DNA from: Phytophthora colocasiae | Taxonomy: Eukaryota > Oomycota > Peronosporomycetes > Peronosporales > Peronosporaceae | Length of the DNA stretch: 64,000 nt | Assembly (NCBI GenBank): GCA_018806915.1 | Contig: JAGKQI010000045.1 | Coordinates: 1,488,001-1,552,000, forward strand | Reading direction: 5' to 3' | Shown: positions 52,628-63,704 of the stretch, piece by piece | Position numbering within the stretch: the first letter of the stretch is position 1 | How the letters are laid out: the number at the start of each line of letters is the position of its first letter | Made by a program: the position numbers and the translations under genes | Notes under the pieces: generated by a model | Told to the model about the DNA's origin: nothing | What the model saw: only the letters and a program-made list of their open reading frames with translations | Databases searched by the model: none

Positions 52628-54742
52628 ATGGCGTCGTGCATCTACCGGCTCATGGGTCACCATGAGAGCGAGCGCTTTGCGCTGCCCAAGAAGACCTGGA
52701 TGCAACAGCTGCAGCACTACGCACCGATCTTCCGCTGGCTGCCACACTACAACGTGGCCAAGGACCTCAAATTCGACATTGTGGCTGGTATCACCGTCGC
52801 TATGATGCTCATTCCGCAGGAGGTGTCGTTGTCTACGATCATGAACGTCCCGGCTCACCACGGTCTGTACACGGCCGCTACAGCACCGTTGGTGTACGCG
52901 ATCTTCGGGTCGAGCACGGTGTTGTCGGTCTCTAGTGGCTCTGAGGTGTCATTATTAGTTGGAACGATTCTCGATGACATTGACGACCAGAATGAACGTG
53001 TGGCGACGGGGATCATGATGGCCTTCCTAAGTGGTTGTATTCTGCTCATTGTGCGGATCTTGAACCTTAGTCAACTCGCCGACTTCTTCTCTCGGCCAGT
53101 TATGGGAGGATTCGTGTCCGCTGGTGGCATTTTGATCATGCTGTCCCAGTTCTCGAACGCGTTGGGTATTAAATTCCCGTCACAAGACTATCCACCTCAA
53201 ACCGTGTACCAAATCTTCAACCACATTGGCAGTACCAACTTGACAGCGTTTGCAGTTGCAGCCATCTCGATCGTGTACTTGTTCGGAGTCAAGATCTTCA
53301 AGAAGAAATACTTCCCGTCTCCAGTATTAATGCAGCTCTTCGAGATCAAGGAAGATACACCAACCAAGAACCAGGAGATCACTACTCCGGTTGTCAACAA
53401 CAGCAATAACATGGAAGTCACGCATAGCCACGGTTTTTCACTCACAGACCAACAGTACGTCAGTATGGAGTCTGCTCGCCAACGTCATGGTGTCCACACC
53501 CCTTTAAGTTAAGTGGATGAGAAGAATTTAGACGACGAAGCCCCGAAACAATCCACAGCAAAGCTACTCACCATCTTCATCGTCCGAACCATTTGTGACC
53601 TTGGGCCATTGGTGGTGTGCATCGTCGGCGGCGTTGTTGGTTACGTTCTTGGGCCATCGCGTCTGAAACTCACGGGTACGATCCCTGGAGGATTCCCAGA
53701 CCCGAAAGTACCTTGGTATGGCTTCGACGACGGTCTTATTGCTAGCGACCGCTTTGGAACGATTCTGTACAATTCGCTTACAGTTGTGGTGGTCGTCTTC
53801 CTGTCGAGTATCGCCATGGCCAAGCGTTTGGCAATTCAGCGTGGTGAAGATATTAACTGTGACCAAGAACTCACAGGTCTCGGTATAGCAAGTGTCGTGT
53901 GTGGCTTTTTCCAGGCCATGCCCCCCACGGGCGGTATGTCCCGTACGGCTGTGAACCTGTTAAATGCTCACACGCAGCTTTCCTCTATCTTCACAACGTT
54001 GATTGTCATCCTCGCGCTGTACACGTTGACTGGTGCAATGTACTACCTTCCGAGCGCCACATTGGCGTCGATTATCATCGTTGCTGGGTATTCTCTCGTG
54101 GAATTCAAAGAAGCTAAGTGGCTCTACCGTGTTAAACGCGACGAATTCGTAGTATGGACAGCGTCGTTCATCCTGACTCTGGGTCTGGGTGTTTTGGATG
54201 GCCTTATCGCGTCTATTGTTTGCTCCGTACTGGCACTCATGTGGAAGACGAAAACCTCACCGGTTGTCATCCTTGGAGAACTGGATAACGGCCAATTTGT
54301 GGATCGAGAACTCTTCAGTGGAGCTCACGATCTCGGTGACGTCATTGTCATTCGTGTCGACAGCTCGCTGTACTTTGCTAACTGTGAGCGTGTGGCTCAA
54401 GTGGCAGAGCGTGAAATGATCCGTTTAAAGGCAAACGGGATCACAACGCGTGGCGTGGTGCTGGACATGTGCAACATGAACGACCTGGACGCTACGACGA
54501 TCCAAGTGCTGTCGGATATGCAGGAGAAGTTGGCGGTTCGCAAGGTGCGTTTCGCCATCGCGAATGCCAAGAGCCGACTGCACGATATCGTGGCCTCCAC
54601 CAACATTATCAAGCGCATTCTGGTTAATGACCCGAGTATTTCGGTCGAGGAGGCTGTACGCCTGCTGCGCGATCTCCCTGTGTCGGGCAACACTTCTCCA
54701 TCCTCGATTTCCCGGTTGTCGACACTGCAGGACAAAGTATAA
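52628..54742 (+). pseudogene. SulP/SLC26 transporter, third SLC26-type copy, in-frame TAA
   Basis: The frame opens at ATG 52628 (MASCIYRLMGHHESERFALP). It encodes the first membrane bundle and the linker motif HGFSLTDQQYV, then reaches TAA at 53510-53512 (codon 295). The same frame continues for 409 codons with the second bundle (PPTGGMSRTAVN, with the Arg kept) and a full STAS domain (VVLDMCNMNDLDATT). DNA is clearly diverged from the tandem pair at 11927-16805, so it is an older paralogue with no sign of conversion. A short cryptic intron could remove the stop: GTCAGT at 53459 to GATGAG at 53521 is 63 bases and in frame, but its acceptor is poor and the paralogues code through this segment. 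A recent nonsense mutation in a variable linker is the simpler reading. Confidence 0.85.
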
Positions 54743-54883
54743 CCTCTAACTTCGATCTCAATGTAGTGGCCATTAATCTATGAGGGTATCTCGAGTAAAA
54801 TTGCTTTGCCAGCGAGTAAATCAATCGACAATTGATCGAATCGATCATCAACAAACGTACTTGAGCGCCTTCAATGCAGCAAC

Positions 54884-55664
54884 CTACCCTCCCGTGCTGG
54901 GAGGATTGCTGATGTCGGAGCCGCAGTCTTTGCATCGCGTGGCAGCTCCCTTCACGAACTCTTTGCAGTAAGGACACTGCTTCTTCACACCCACCTTTAG
55001 CTTGAAGACGAACTCCAGTGCTAGGCAAATCATCATGTCACCAGTGAGTCAACCAAACCTCTAGAACCAGAAAATGACCTGTGCATACCTTTCTTCACGG
55101 CGATAAAAAGGAACAGGGCATTGATCACGAAATTCATAACGTTTTCAAGAAATAACCCGTAGTTGATGGTCACAGCCCCAGCGTCACGAGCTGTACAACC
55201 GGTGAAAGGTCAGAACATTCTCCGTGCACCTTTTACAATTTACTTACCTTCTTTCCAAGTTTGCCATGAGTCACCCGAGCATGAAGGTAACGTCGATGGA
55301 CATCGTACAGGCCAGTAATGGTTGGCCATTCCTCGTTCTACACAACGATATTCTATCAGCCAGGTCTTAAACCCCACCGAGGAAGCCGATACGAACCTGT
55401 GAAGAGACTGATGATAGGAGACAGAATATCCACGACCAAAGAGTTGAGTATGGCGGAGAAGGATGACCCTAGGATTAGACCAACTGCCATGTTGAGCATA
55501 TTCCCTTGTTGAATAAACTCCTGGAAGTCGGTCAGCAATGCACGAGTGGTGACAAGCTCCCGATTCGCCAGCTCTTGCATTTGACCCAGTCGGTCTTGCA
55601 CCCGATCAAGCAACGAGAGGTTCTCAGGGGGTGGTGGCGGTGCAGCAAACGGATTCCAACGCAT
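54884..55664 (-). CDS. mscL: Large-conductance mechanosensitive channel MscL with C-terminal zinc ribbon
   Basis: Four minus-strand exons (55664-55397, 55337-55248, 55190-55089, 55020-54884) join across introns of 59, 57 and 68 bp with GT...AG ends. They give 198 residues with no leftover bases. After a Pro-rich, charged N terminus, the channel begins FQEFIQQGNMLNMAVGLILG, SSFSAILNSLVVDILSPIIS, the classic first membrane helix of MscL. A loop rich in Cys, Trp and Ser follows, then the second helix INYGLFLENVMNFVINALFL. The tail has CPYCKEFVKGAATRCKDCGS, a four-Cys zinc ribbon. MscL opens under membrane tension and releases solutes, protecting against osmotic shock. The family is bacterial in origin; introns show this copy is settled in a eukaryotic genome. 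The exon 1 acceptor choice (TGTGTAG) is the least certain junction. Confidence 0.85.
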
Positions 55665-55893
55665 ATTAGGAAGAGAAAATGCGACTACAGGAAGCGCTCA
55701 ATGCGGCAGAGGGATCAGATTCGTCTACACATGTCGTACTTAATTGAACATAGATACATGTAGCCATATTCACCAGTGGAATACTTGTGTAGGGTGCTTG
55801 AAGTGTCTGTGCTTTCAGTCTGGATAAGGTTCTCACTTTTACTTGGTATTTTCATTATTACAGCGACGAATTATCTGGATTAGACTGCTATAT

Positions 55894-58686
55894 CTAGATG
55901 CTGTGCACCCGTGAGGCCCGCGTCAGTGCCTGGCTTTCATCTGGTGGCATTTCTTCTTCGCGAATAGCTCTGATGGCTTCGGCAAATCCAATACGAGCGT
56001 CATTGTGAACAATTCCGACAAGGAATTCCGATGTTTGAAGAAGTTGTTGGAGACGATCGCGTGCGTTGACAATAGCCAGCATGATCTCTTGTCCTCGGAG
56101 CTCAGCCTTTAGATGCTTCATCATCTGGATAGTGGTTGTATCCCAGTCCATAATGGAACCAGCATCGATCACCACGCCTCGGACTACGACATCTTCCGTC
56201 TCGTGACGTTTGCGCACCTCCCGCTCGACCACACGCTCGATGTACTCGCAGTTAGCAAAGTACAACGCACCTTCAACACGAATCGCCACGACATCTGACA
56301 GCGGACGTGCTGTGTCTGGATACAAGTCCAGCTCAACGATACGTTTTTCTCCGGTCTCTTCGTCCGTTAGCTCGCCCAGCATGGACACCGTAGGACGGCG
56401 AGTCTTGTAAATCACAGCGATCAATGAGCAAAAGATCGACGACAGAAGCCCTGGGAGCACACCCAGCAAGCATGACAGCACGAAGGACGCCAGCCACACG
56501 TAGAATTCGTCGCGTTTCACACGGTAGAGCCACTTGGCCTCCTTCAGCTCGATCAATGAGTATCCGGCAACAATGATAATGGAAGCGAGACTAGCCTTCG
56601 GGAGATAAGCCAGGGCAGACGTGGCTGTGTACAGCACGAGAACCACAACCATTACCGTGATGACGCTGGCGAGCTGCGTACGCGCATTCTGCATATTCAC
56701 AGCCGTTCGAGAGAGACCTCCTGTAGACGGCATTCCCTGGAAAAAAGCACCAACGAGATTGGAGAAACCCAGCGCGATGAGTTCCTGATTCGGCCGGATC
56801 CGGTATCCTTCCTTGATAGCCAGGCGCTTAGCCATGGCAACACTGCACATGTAAGAGATGATAGCGATGGACAGCGTATCGATGAAAAGGTGATAGAGGC
56901 GATCAGCCTCGATGATGTTCTCGCTCAAACCATACCAGGGCCTCTTAGGCGACGGGTAACCACCAGGCACATCTCCAGCAAGGGTCAACGAGCCTTCTGG
57001 GGCTAGATAACCCACGATTCCACCCAGCAGACAAACCATAAAAGCGCCCAAGTCACAAACTAACCGCAACGCAATCAGCACCGCCATCTTGGAGCGTAAA
57101 ACACGGATGGAAGTCGACGAGTTAGCCAGCATACGGCCAGTCAACGCAGTAGTCGAGTCTGCCGACTCGGACCCCGTTTCAGACTTTGCAGGTGACGCAA
57201 GCTCCTTCACACGACGCTTCATTTCAGCATTCGCTTTAGCCTCTGCCTCATCATCTTCATTGTCAGCACCACCGTCATGATTGCGTCTCGGTCTCTCCAC
57301 TCTCGGCTGCGTTGGATGCATTCTGGGCAACGTTCGTACTGTTCCTGTCTCATCTGAACTCGAGCGATGCATTGTAGCGCCATCTGGCCGGGCACCGAAG
57401 TCCAGCGGTCTCTCGATCGTAATATAATCCTCATCAGAAAGCGAAAAGCCCACACCTTCATCATCCATGCGGCCGTGACGAGTACTACGCGTAATTGCAG
57501 CCATGTCCCGTTGGCGACATGATCGTGCCAAATCCACATCATTCGACCCAAGGTCTCTGCTGTTCCGTGCCGACGATCCCCAGGGAGATGACAACACGTA
57601 GTCACGACGTCGCAGTGACCCTGTAGTAAACACCGCAGGCAAGTCCGCCCATCTTGATCCTCGCGGTGATACCGTCACATCTTCCACACCCAAACCCACT
57701 TCATCATCGTTCTTCCTCGGTTGCCGTTTCTTGGGCTTGGGCACGCGTCCCAGCTCAATATCCTGACCATAACTCGTCGCTTCTCGGCTGTCGTCTTTGG
57801 AATCTTGACTGTCTTCCGTCTCATCCTCGCTCATGTCGTTCTGTTCTTCACCGGCAGAGCTCCTCATGGACAATTGATTCAACGCTCTGGATGTCTCAAT
57901 TGCAAATTGGTCCTCAAACTCCTCCTCGACACTGGCCAACTCCTTCACCACGTGTCGTTTCAACTCGTGCATCCCCACCAGCACCAGTATTGAAAAAGTA
58001 CCCAACGCGAAACTCAATCCATTGATTTGTGGGAATTGCTCGAAAAGATCCAACACAGTCAACACCGGAAGATCTCGACTCTTGACTTCCAGCCCCAACC
58101 AGCTCGCAACTTGTGACAACATGATCAGCACGCCACCAGCCGAGATAAATCCACCCATCACCGGTCTCGAGAAGAAATCTGCAATGACTCCAAGCCTGAA
58201 AATCCCCATAAAGAGAAGCACAACTCCACTCAGAAAGCTCAGTAAAATGCCCGTCGCAATTCGTTCCTCTTCACTTTCCACCTTCTTGATAGCTGATCCC
58301 ACCAAGAGACTCACTTCAGCTCCATTAGCGACTGATAACACTCGTGATGTACCAAATAAAGGGTAAATCATTGGCACCACTGCAGCAGTATATAACCCAT
58401 AGATAGGGGGTACACCCATGATGGCACTAAGGGATACCTCCTGGGGTACGAGCATGAGTCCCACCGTAATCCCTGATACAATGTCGAACTGCAGGTCCTC
58501 ATGTATGTCATAGGCCGGTAGCCACTCTAGAATAGGCAAATGTTGCTTGAGGAAGAAGAGGAATTGTTGGCGGGTTACGTTTCGGCGAGCCTCACACGCC
58601 TGAGTCCATAGAGAGGAGAGCAGAGCCGTAAAGCAGCTGAAAGACAGCTCATCCGATGAAGAAGACGACGGGGAAGATGGCGCCAT
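55894..58686 (-). CDS. SulP/SLC26 anion transporter with long cytosolic linker
   Basis: The 930-residue, intron-free product has the SulP layout. The first membrane bundle runs from about residue 66 (IVSGITVGLMLVPQEVSLSA, SRPVMGGFISAGGVLIMLS). A linker of about 280 residues follows (about 250-530), rich in Arg, Asp, Glu and Ser and carrying the motif GFSLSDEDYITIERP. The second bundle has PSTGGLSRTAVNMQNARTQL, and the STAS domain has GVVIDAGSIMDWDTTTIQMM. All key positions seen in the family are kept, so it looks functional. The linker holds many Ser-Pro and Arg-x-x-Ser sites, suggesting control by phosphorylation (inference). It is the most diverged of the four SLC26-type copies. No conserved initiator was found upstream. 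Confidence 0.92.
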   Translation of the reverse strand: MAPSSPSSSSSDELSFSCFTALLSSLWTQACEARRNVTRQQFLFFLKQHLPILEWLPAYDIHEDLQFDIVSGITVGLMLVPQEVSLSAIMGVPPIYGLYTAAVVPMIYPLFGTSRVLSVANGAEVSLLVGSAIKKVESEEERIATGILLSFLSGVVLLFMGIFRLGVIADFFSRPVMGGFISAGGVLIMLSQVASWLGLEVKSRDLPVLTVLDLFEQFPQINGLSFALGTFSILVLVGMHELKRHVVKELASVEEEFEDQFAIETSRALNQLSMRSSAGEEQNDMSEDETEDSQDSKDDSREATSYGQDIELGRVPKPKKRQPRKNDDEVGLGVEDVTVSPRGSRWADLPAVFTTGSLRRRDYVLSSPWGSSARNSRDLGSNDVDLARSCRQRDMAAITRSTRHGRMDDEGVGFSLSDEDYITIERPLDFGARPDGATMHRSSSDETGTVRTLPRMHPTQPRVERPRRNHDGGADNEDDEAEAKANAEMKRRVKELASPAKSETGSESADSTTALTGRMLANSSTSIRVLRSKMAVLIALRLVCDLGAFMVCLLGGIVGYLAPEGSLTLAGDVPGGYPSPKRPWYGLSENIIEADRLYHLFIDTLSIAIISYMCSVAMAKRLAIKEGYRIRPNQELIALGFSNLVGAFFQGMPSTGGLSRTAVNMQNARTQLASVITVMVVVLVLYTATSALAYLPKASLASIIIVAGYSLIELKEAKWLYRVKRDEFYVWLASFVLSCLLGVLPGLLSSIFCSLIAVIYKTRRPTVSMLGELTDEETGEKRIVELDLYPDTARPLSDVVAIRVEGALYFANCEYIERVVEREVRKRHETEDVVVRGVVIDAGSIMDWDTTTIQMMKHLKAELRGQEIMLAIVNARDRLQQLLQTSEFLVGIVHNDARIGFAEAIRAIREEEMPPDESQALTRASRVHSI

Positions 58687-59101
58687 AGTCGACCAACGTC
58701 CAGAGTCGTCCGGGGAGGAGAACGCGCGTCACAACCGAGTGCCGACGTTGGCCTTCAATTGAGAGGAAGTGACGTTTGGCTGTCTCTTTCGCGATGAACA
58801 GATGCAAAGGGGAATATACAAAAGACGTACGTAATATATTAGGAAAACAAAACACATTTGTAATTTATTTATTTTGCACACGGTACTACCTGTGCAAAAC
58901 ACGACGTGAAACGGTAATGTTTTGCAAAACACGTCGTGAATACGGGGGAACCCTCCCCGTCCACCAAGTCCGTCCACCACCATCGTCGACGTCCAGGAAG
59001 TTCCGACGCCTGCAGCTGGCAACGTCGTAGTCAAGAACCACTTCTTGAGAATCCCTTGATAACTGCTTGACGCAAAGGTTCCCCACCAGGCTTACACTGG
59101 T
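58687..59101. other. Intergenic region with a short direct repeat
   Basis: The word TTTTGCAAAACACGTCGTG occurs near 58920, and a close copy (TGTGCAAAACACGACGTG) occurs near 58891. No gene is recognised. Confidence 0.5.
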
Positions 59102-60015
59102 TTACACTGGTTCGCCATTTAGTTCGATATACTGTTTATGATCTCCAGATTGGTGCAGGAGTATCATACTTTCCACTTGAAACGTGTCCATAGTGAGAGA
59201 ACCAGCATCGGGATCTCCTATCGGTTTCAGGGTTTTCTGGTAGATGAGATCGGGGTATTTCGCATTCGTCTTCATCGCCACGTACTTCGCTGCTGTGCTT
59301 GTTCCCGACTTGAAATACTCCGAATTCTGAACGGGAGAAACGATCGCCAATAGCACCAATAGAAGGCAACCCGACAAGGAAATCCAGAAAGACGTAGTGG
59401 GGATGGATAGAACGATTCTGCGAAGCTGTCGATCGCCCTTCAACTGAACATTCGCTAAGCGATCTGACGAATAGGCTAGCGAAGATGATGCTTTCAAATC
59501 TGCCACACCAGCATTCTGCATCAAGTAGAAGAACGCTGACGTATATGTCACTTCAAGTGGCCGGTCCAAGAAGTAATTATTGTCTTTCAACTGGTGAAGA
59601 TACGATTCCATGAGAGAGGAGCAAGAGTCATTGGCAAGTGCCTGATTCAGACTCGCGTCCCACTTGGTGTTCTTGAAATTGTCGAAATTCAGATACTCCA
59701 GCTCGATTGGAGCGTCGTACATTATAGACGACGGCGTGTTGAGCTGTACCAAGGGGGTTGGAGAGTAGAAATCCCCTTCTATTAAATCGACGGGGATCAT
59801 GTCCTTACCCGCGAATAGATAGCGCTTGGTTTGTGGCAATTGGTACCATATTCCAGTGCATTCGTCTTCATACTCGTTATTAACGTCGCACTGGGCATCA
59901 AACACCTCCTGCAAAGGGGTTGCATTCCACGACAGCAGTACAAAACTGAATTGAACGTGACGGCGAGGATTTTCGATGTAGGGCCCAAATTCCATTCGCA
60001 CTTGTTCCCCATTAA

Positions 60016-62036
60016 CCCCTCTAACCCGGTATTCTGTATCCTACAGAATAATATATTGTACAGGATTTAATATCCAGCAAACTCATCAGCGCTCCAGAAC
60101 TCCGCATGAAGATTATTGTATGGTGTCTGGATCAGTCCACTTTCCTAACAGATCGGCGATGGGATGATAGACGGGTATTATTCAAGGAGGATAGAAAGAC
60201 GCATATAAATCCCCAACAGGTTTGAAAATTCTGTCGAAAGCCCATCGGTTCACGTGTCAGAAGCTACCTCACATTGTCATTCGAAAAAATGAACGGCCCA
60301 GCAGAGAAGCCGTTCAAGCAACTATGGCGCGAGATCTGCGAGGAAGGCTGGAAGGCTCGTAAGCCGACAGGGATGACCTAGAATCAACGCTACGTGAAGC
60401 CGGGGTGAAGGGCCGTCTCGACGAAGCCAGACGTGGCATAAACTTCTTTGAAGGTTAGTGGCCTTATTTTTGTGCCACCACAGTTGTCGACACAGAGGAG
60501 GTGGGCGCTACAGGTGAACTACCAGCAGCTATACCGGATGATACGGAGCAAGACGGCGCGACCAATGCCTTTTTCCGGATGATCCAGAATCCGATTCACG
60601 TGAGTGCCTCGCTGCTGATGAAGACGCAAAGACCGATACCTATGAACCAAACGGAGCCGACGGCGTCATCGACTCGGACGTGTTTGGTAGCGACAATTTC
60701 ATGGAGAGGCTCCGAAAGAAGCGACTGTTTAGCTCTACAGCTATCGATGACGTGAATCTCGTGGAGACCGCTGATGTCAGCGATTCGATTCCAACGCCGA
60801 CGAAGAAGACATTATGGCAGACAACGAGGTGGTCCACTTGAGGAAAGTGTAGAAGAAGATGTAGAAGACCTGGAAATAAATGACAACGTTCCGGAAACTA
60901 GTAACTTTGACTTGACAGGTGATCTCTGCGATATCCCAGAGTATGGATAGATCACATACAATGAGGAGCACAGCCGTAAAGCCGGGATGCTACAGAATAA
61001 CTCAAGTGGTGCTTTACTAATTCTGGATGTTGCGTGTGCACACGGAATTTCCATAGCCGTAAGTCAGGATGCTACAGAATAACTCGAGTGGTGCTTTACT
61101 AGTTCTGGATGTTGCGTGTGCACACAGAATTTCCCAGCCGTAAGTCAGGATGCTACAGAATAACTCGAGTGGTGCTTTACTAATTCTGGATGTTGCCCGC
61201 ACAGGAATTTCCCACAGCCGTAAGTCTGGATGCTACAGAATAATTCGACACATCCAGCTACTGGCGCTGCGCAGAATCAACTTTAGACTCATATCAACGC
61301 CGAGGAACTGGTGTTTTGTCATATCACGCTAGAAGCACACGTTAGTGAACACATCGGATCACCAAGCAGAACAAACGCAGGCAGTACTTGTGTAAGGTGC
61401 GTTCCGCCTTTGAGCACCTTCTGTCAGCAATGGTTTAGGCGGTCGTGTACCGCTCTGCCACGTTCACGCTCACGTGCTATCAGAAATGGCACGATACCTC
61501 GGGTGACGGGAAGAGCATTCCACCGAGCCTAAAAGATGATTAGATTCCGCAAACGTAAGAGAAAGTAAAGACGAGGAATAAGAAGGACAACTAGTTAGCA
61601 CCACGTACTTTGCAGTAGGTCTTGATGGAGCCTGCAGAGAAGTATTTGCCCAGTTCCTCCTAACTACTCCGTTAGTTAGGACCTGGGCAAAGTCTTCCTC
61701 TTCGCGCGCTTTGCCCTTAGCGCGCTTTTGGCGGATGGTTGGTTGGCGCAACGAGTGACGCACAGTACGAGTCGTTTCAAATTTGACGGGGGTTGCCGAG
61801 TGAGAGGTTTTGAACATGTTTTGTCCGCCAGGGATCCAATAGGAGATCGCCAGTTTCGCAGATGTTGGATACATTGTGCATGCTATAGCCGATGATGTAC
61901 ACTTTATGTACAGAATATGCCTCGCCGAGCACGAAAGGGCTTCCAACGGCATACTTTTCGCAGGTTATCGTTCATACTTTAATCAAGATAATTGCTTATT
62001 CTGTAGAATACAGAATAACGGCTCGGGTTAGAAGGG
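60016..62036. mobile_element. piggyBac-type transposon remnant (TTAA target)
   Basis: TTAA flanks the 2021-bp block on both sides (60012-60015 and 62037-62040). The ends are inverted repeats of about 45 bp, starting CCCCTCTAACCCG on the left and CCCTTCTAACCCG on the right (read inward) and sharing TATTCTGTAT-CTACAGAATAA. TTAA duplication with CCC-starting ends is typical of the piggyBac superfamily. Inside, near 60290-60470 on the plus strand, the decayed word KPFKQLWREICEEGWKARKP and then GINFFEG resemble the N-terminal region of oomycete piggyBac-derived proteins. The catalytic part is absent. Confidence 0.85.
60972..61255 (+). repeat. Tandem repeat of 80-83 bp inside the piggyBac remnant
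   Basis: The word AGCCGTAAG (first copy AGCCGTAAAG) starts at 60972, 61055, 61136 and 61216, giving periods of 83, 81 and 80. Each unit includes GATGCTACAGAATAA and TTCTGGATGTTGC. The fourth copy is partial. TACAGAATAA is also the inner word of the terminal repeats, so the array may have grown from the element end. Confidence 0.88.
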
Positions 62037-63704
62037 TTAATATCGTAGTCTCCGTCCAACCCAGTGGACGCGAAAGAATCCCCGGAAATGTACGACCGAT
62101 GCCATAAAGCACTACTTGGTCTTCGCTTTTTGTGCAGTCAGTTGGATACCACCCCCCGTAATTGCCATCGTACAGTACATCCGTACAATTCACGAGAGGA
62201 ATGGCTGCAACTTCTTTCTGTAGGTGAAACGTATTGCTTGTATCGAAGAAAACACAAGACGTGTTCCCACAGAAACTGGCACTGAAAGTATCCCAAAAAT
62301 ACAAGGTGCTTAGATCCACAGTGTCATTGGAATCTGGAACTGGTTGCTTCGTACTCGACGGGTCTTCACAGTTAACATTGTAAACTTCACATACTGACTG
62401 TCCATAGACGGTAGAGGCATTCAAGATGACGTCAATAGTCAACGCCTCGACTTGGATTTGCTCAGTAAGGTTTCGTTTCTCCATTGAAATCGTCGTCGCG
62501 TCCAGATCGAACGCGCTTGGGAACGATACATTGAGAGTTTTAACGATCACATCCGATAGATCATTTATCGACTCGTACCTCACGTTGTTCGCGGCGTCCA
62601 GAAGTGTAAAGAGTGAAGACGCAGGACCTTGACAGATTCGCTTCCCTTCGTCGTCGAAGGTCCACTCGTCCGTAAAGGGGCTATTCGGGAATACATCTAG
62701 ATCGCTTCTGCCGTCCGACTCAGTGCAAAAATGCTGTCGTTGTTCCGAGTTTGCTATCGCTCGATCAACCATTACACTGCCGTGGAAGAAAAGGTTAAGC
62801 ATGGTGTAAAGGTCGAACTCGTTCGGCCAAGTTGAATTCTCATAGGCTTCAGCATACGTGAAAGAGTAATTTGCAGCCGATGAAGTGTTCATAAAGTTGA
62901 TTTCAGTGGTCCATTCATTCGGATAGAAGCCGTATACCACTCCAGTGAACGCAAGGTCGTCTACATTCATCGGAGCAACGCTTTCCCCAGTAGATGAGTT
63001 TTGCTGCGTGCATACACCATTCGTCACAAAGCTAAAAGGAGTCGATTTCTGGAAAACGGCATTCTTAAGGATCGTATCTGCTGGTCGTCGTTTCCCTGCG
63101 TAGAGTCTAGCTGCTTCATTCTGTAATCTCTCCAGATTTGACTGGGATTTCTTGAAATCATCTAGGTTCATGTTCGAGTTGTAGCCGACAGTGGTCGGAG
63201 AAGCTTGGAAACCACGGATACTGTTACCCAGTGTGAGGACTACGATAATGGGGACGATGAAAATGACAGCAGACCGGGCATGATCAACTCTTTTACTTGG
63301 TTTCGAAGAATCTTTGGACGACCAGATCAAATTGTGGAGAAATACGATGAAAGTGGGTTGGATTTTATCAATCCACCACCCCACAGTCACTTCCACGAAG
63401 CCACGTACAGACCTGACTGGAAGTTGTAGAAATCTGCTCTCGCGTCGGCATTAGTCGAGGTTCCCACTGTATCGTACACGATTTCGGGTAGCTCGAAGCC
63501 CGAAAGCGCGAAAATAGTGAAGGAACCGATGAAGAAGCAAAGAATGGCAACGTAGAATGCCAAACGAGCAGGGTCCAACGTGATAGACAGCTTTGGTGAC
63601 TGGTATGGCGTCTTCTCTATGAGAGGAATGTCATGTAGAGACTTGCGGTCTTGATCACGAGGAGTTTCGCAATCTTCACGAGTTTCACCTTCTTCCTTCT
63701 CCAT

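Larger units (their letters stand above)
59102..63704 (-). pseudogene. Multi-pass membrane protein gene broken by a piggyBac-type insertion
   Basis: Reading minus, the gene starts at 63704 (MEKEEGETREDCETPRDQDR). It has a first membrane span (LAFYVAILCFFIGSFTIFAL) and meets a TGA and a frameshift near 63385. It resumes with WWIDKIQPTFIVFL and a second span (SAVIFIVPIIVVLTLGNSI), then a long Cys- and N-glycosylation-rich outer domain to about 62080. Near 62085 the frame shifts again, and at 62040 the insertion begins. After it, 60011-59102 continues the outer domain, a further span (FWISLSGCLLLVLLAIVS) and a cytosolic tail ending HKQYIELNGEPV. The parts fit one protein of about 850 residues. 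I do not recognise the family; the architecture suggests a plasma-membrane protein with a large extracellular domain. It cannot make a full product as read. Confidence 0.8.
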
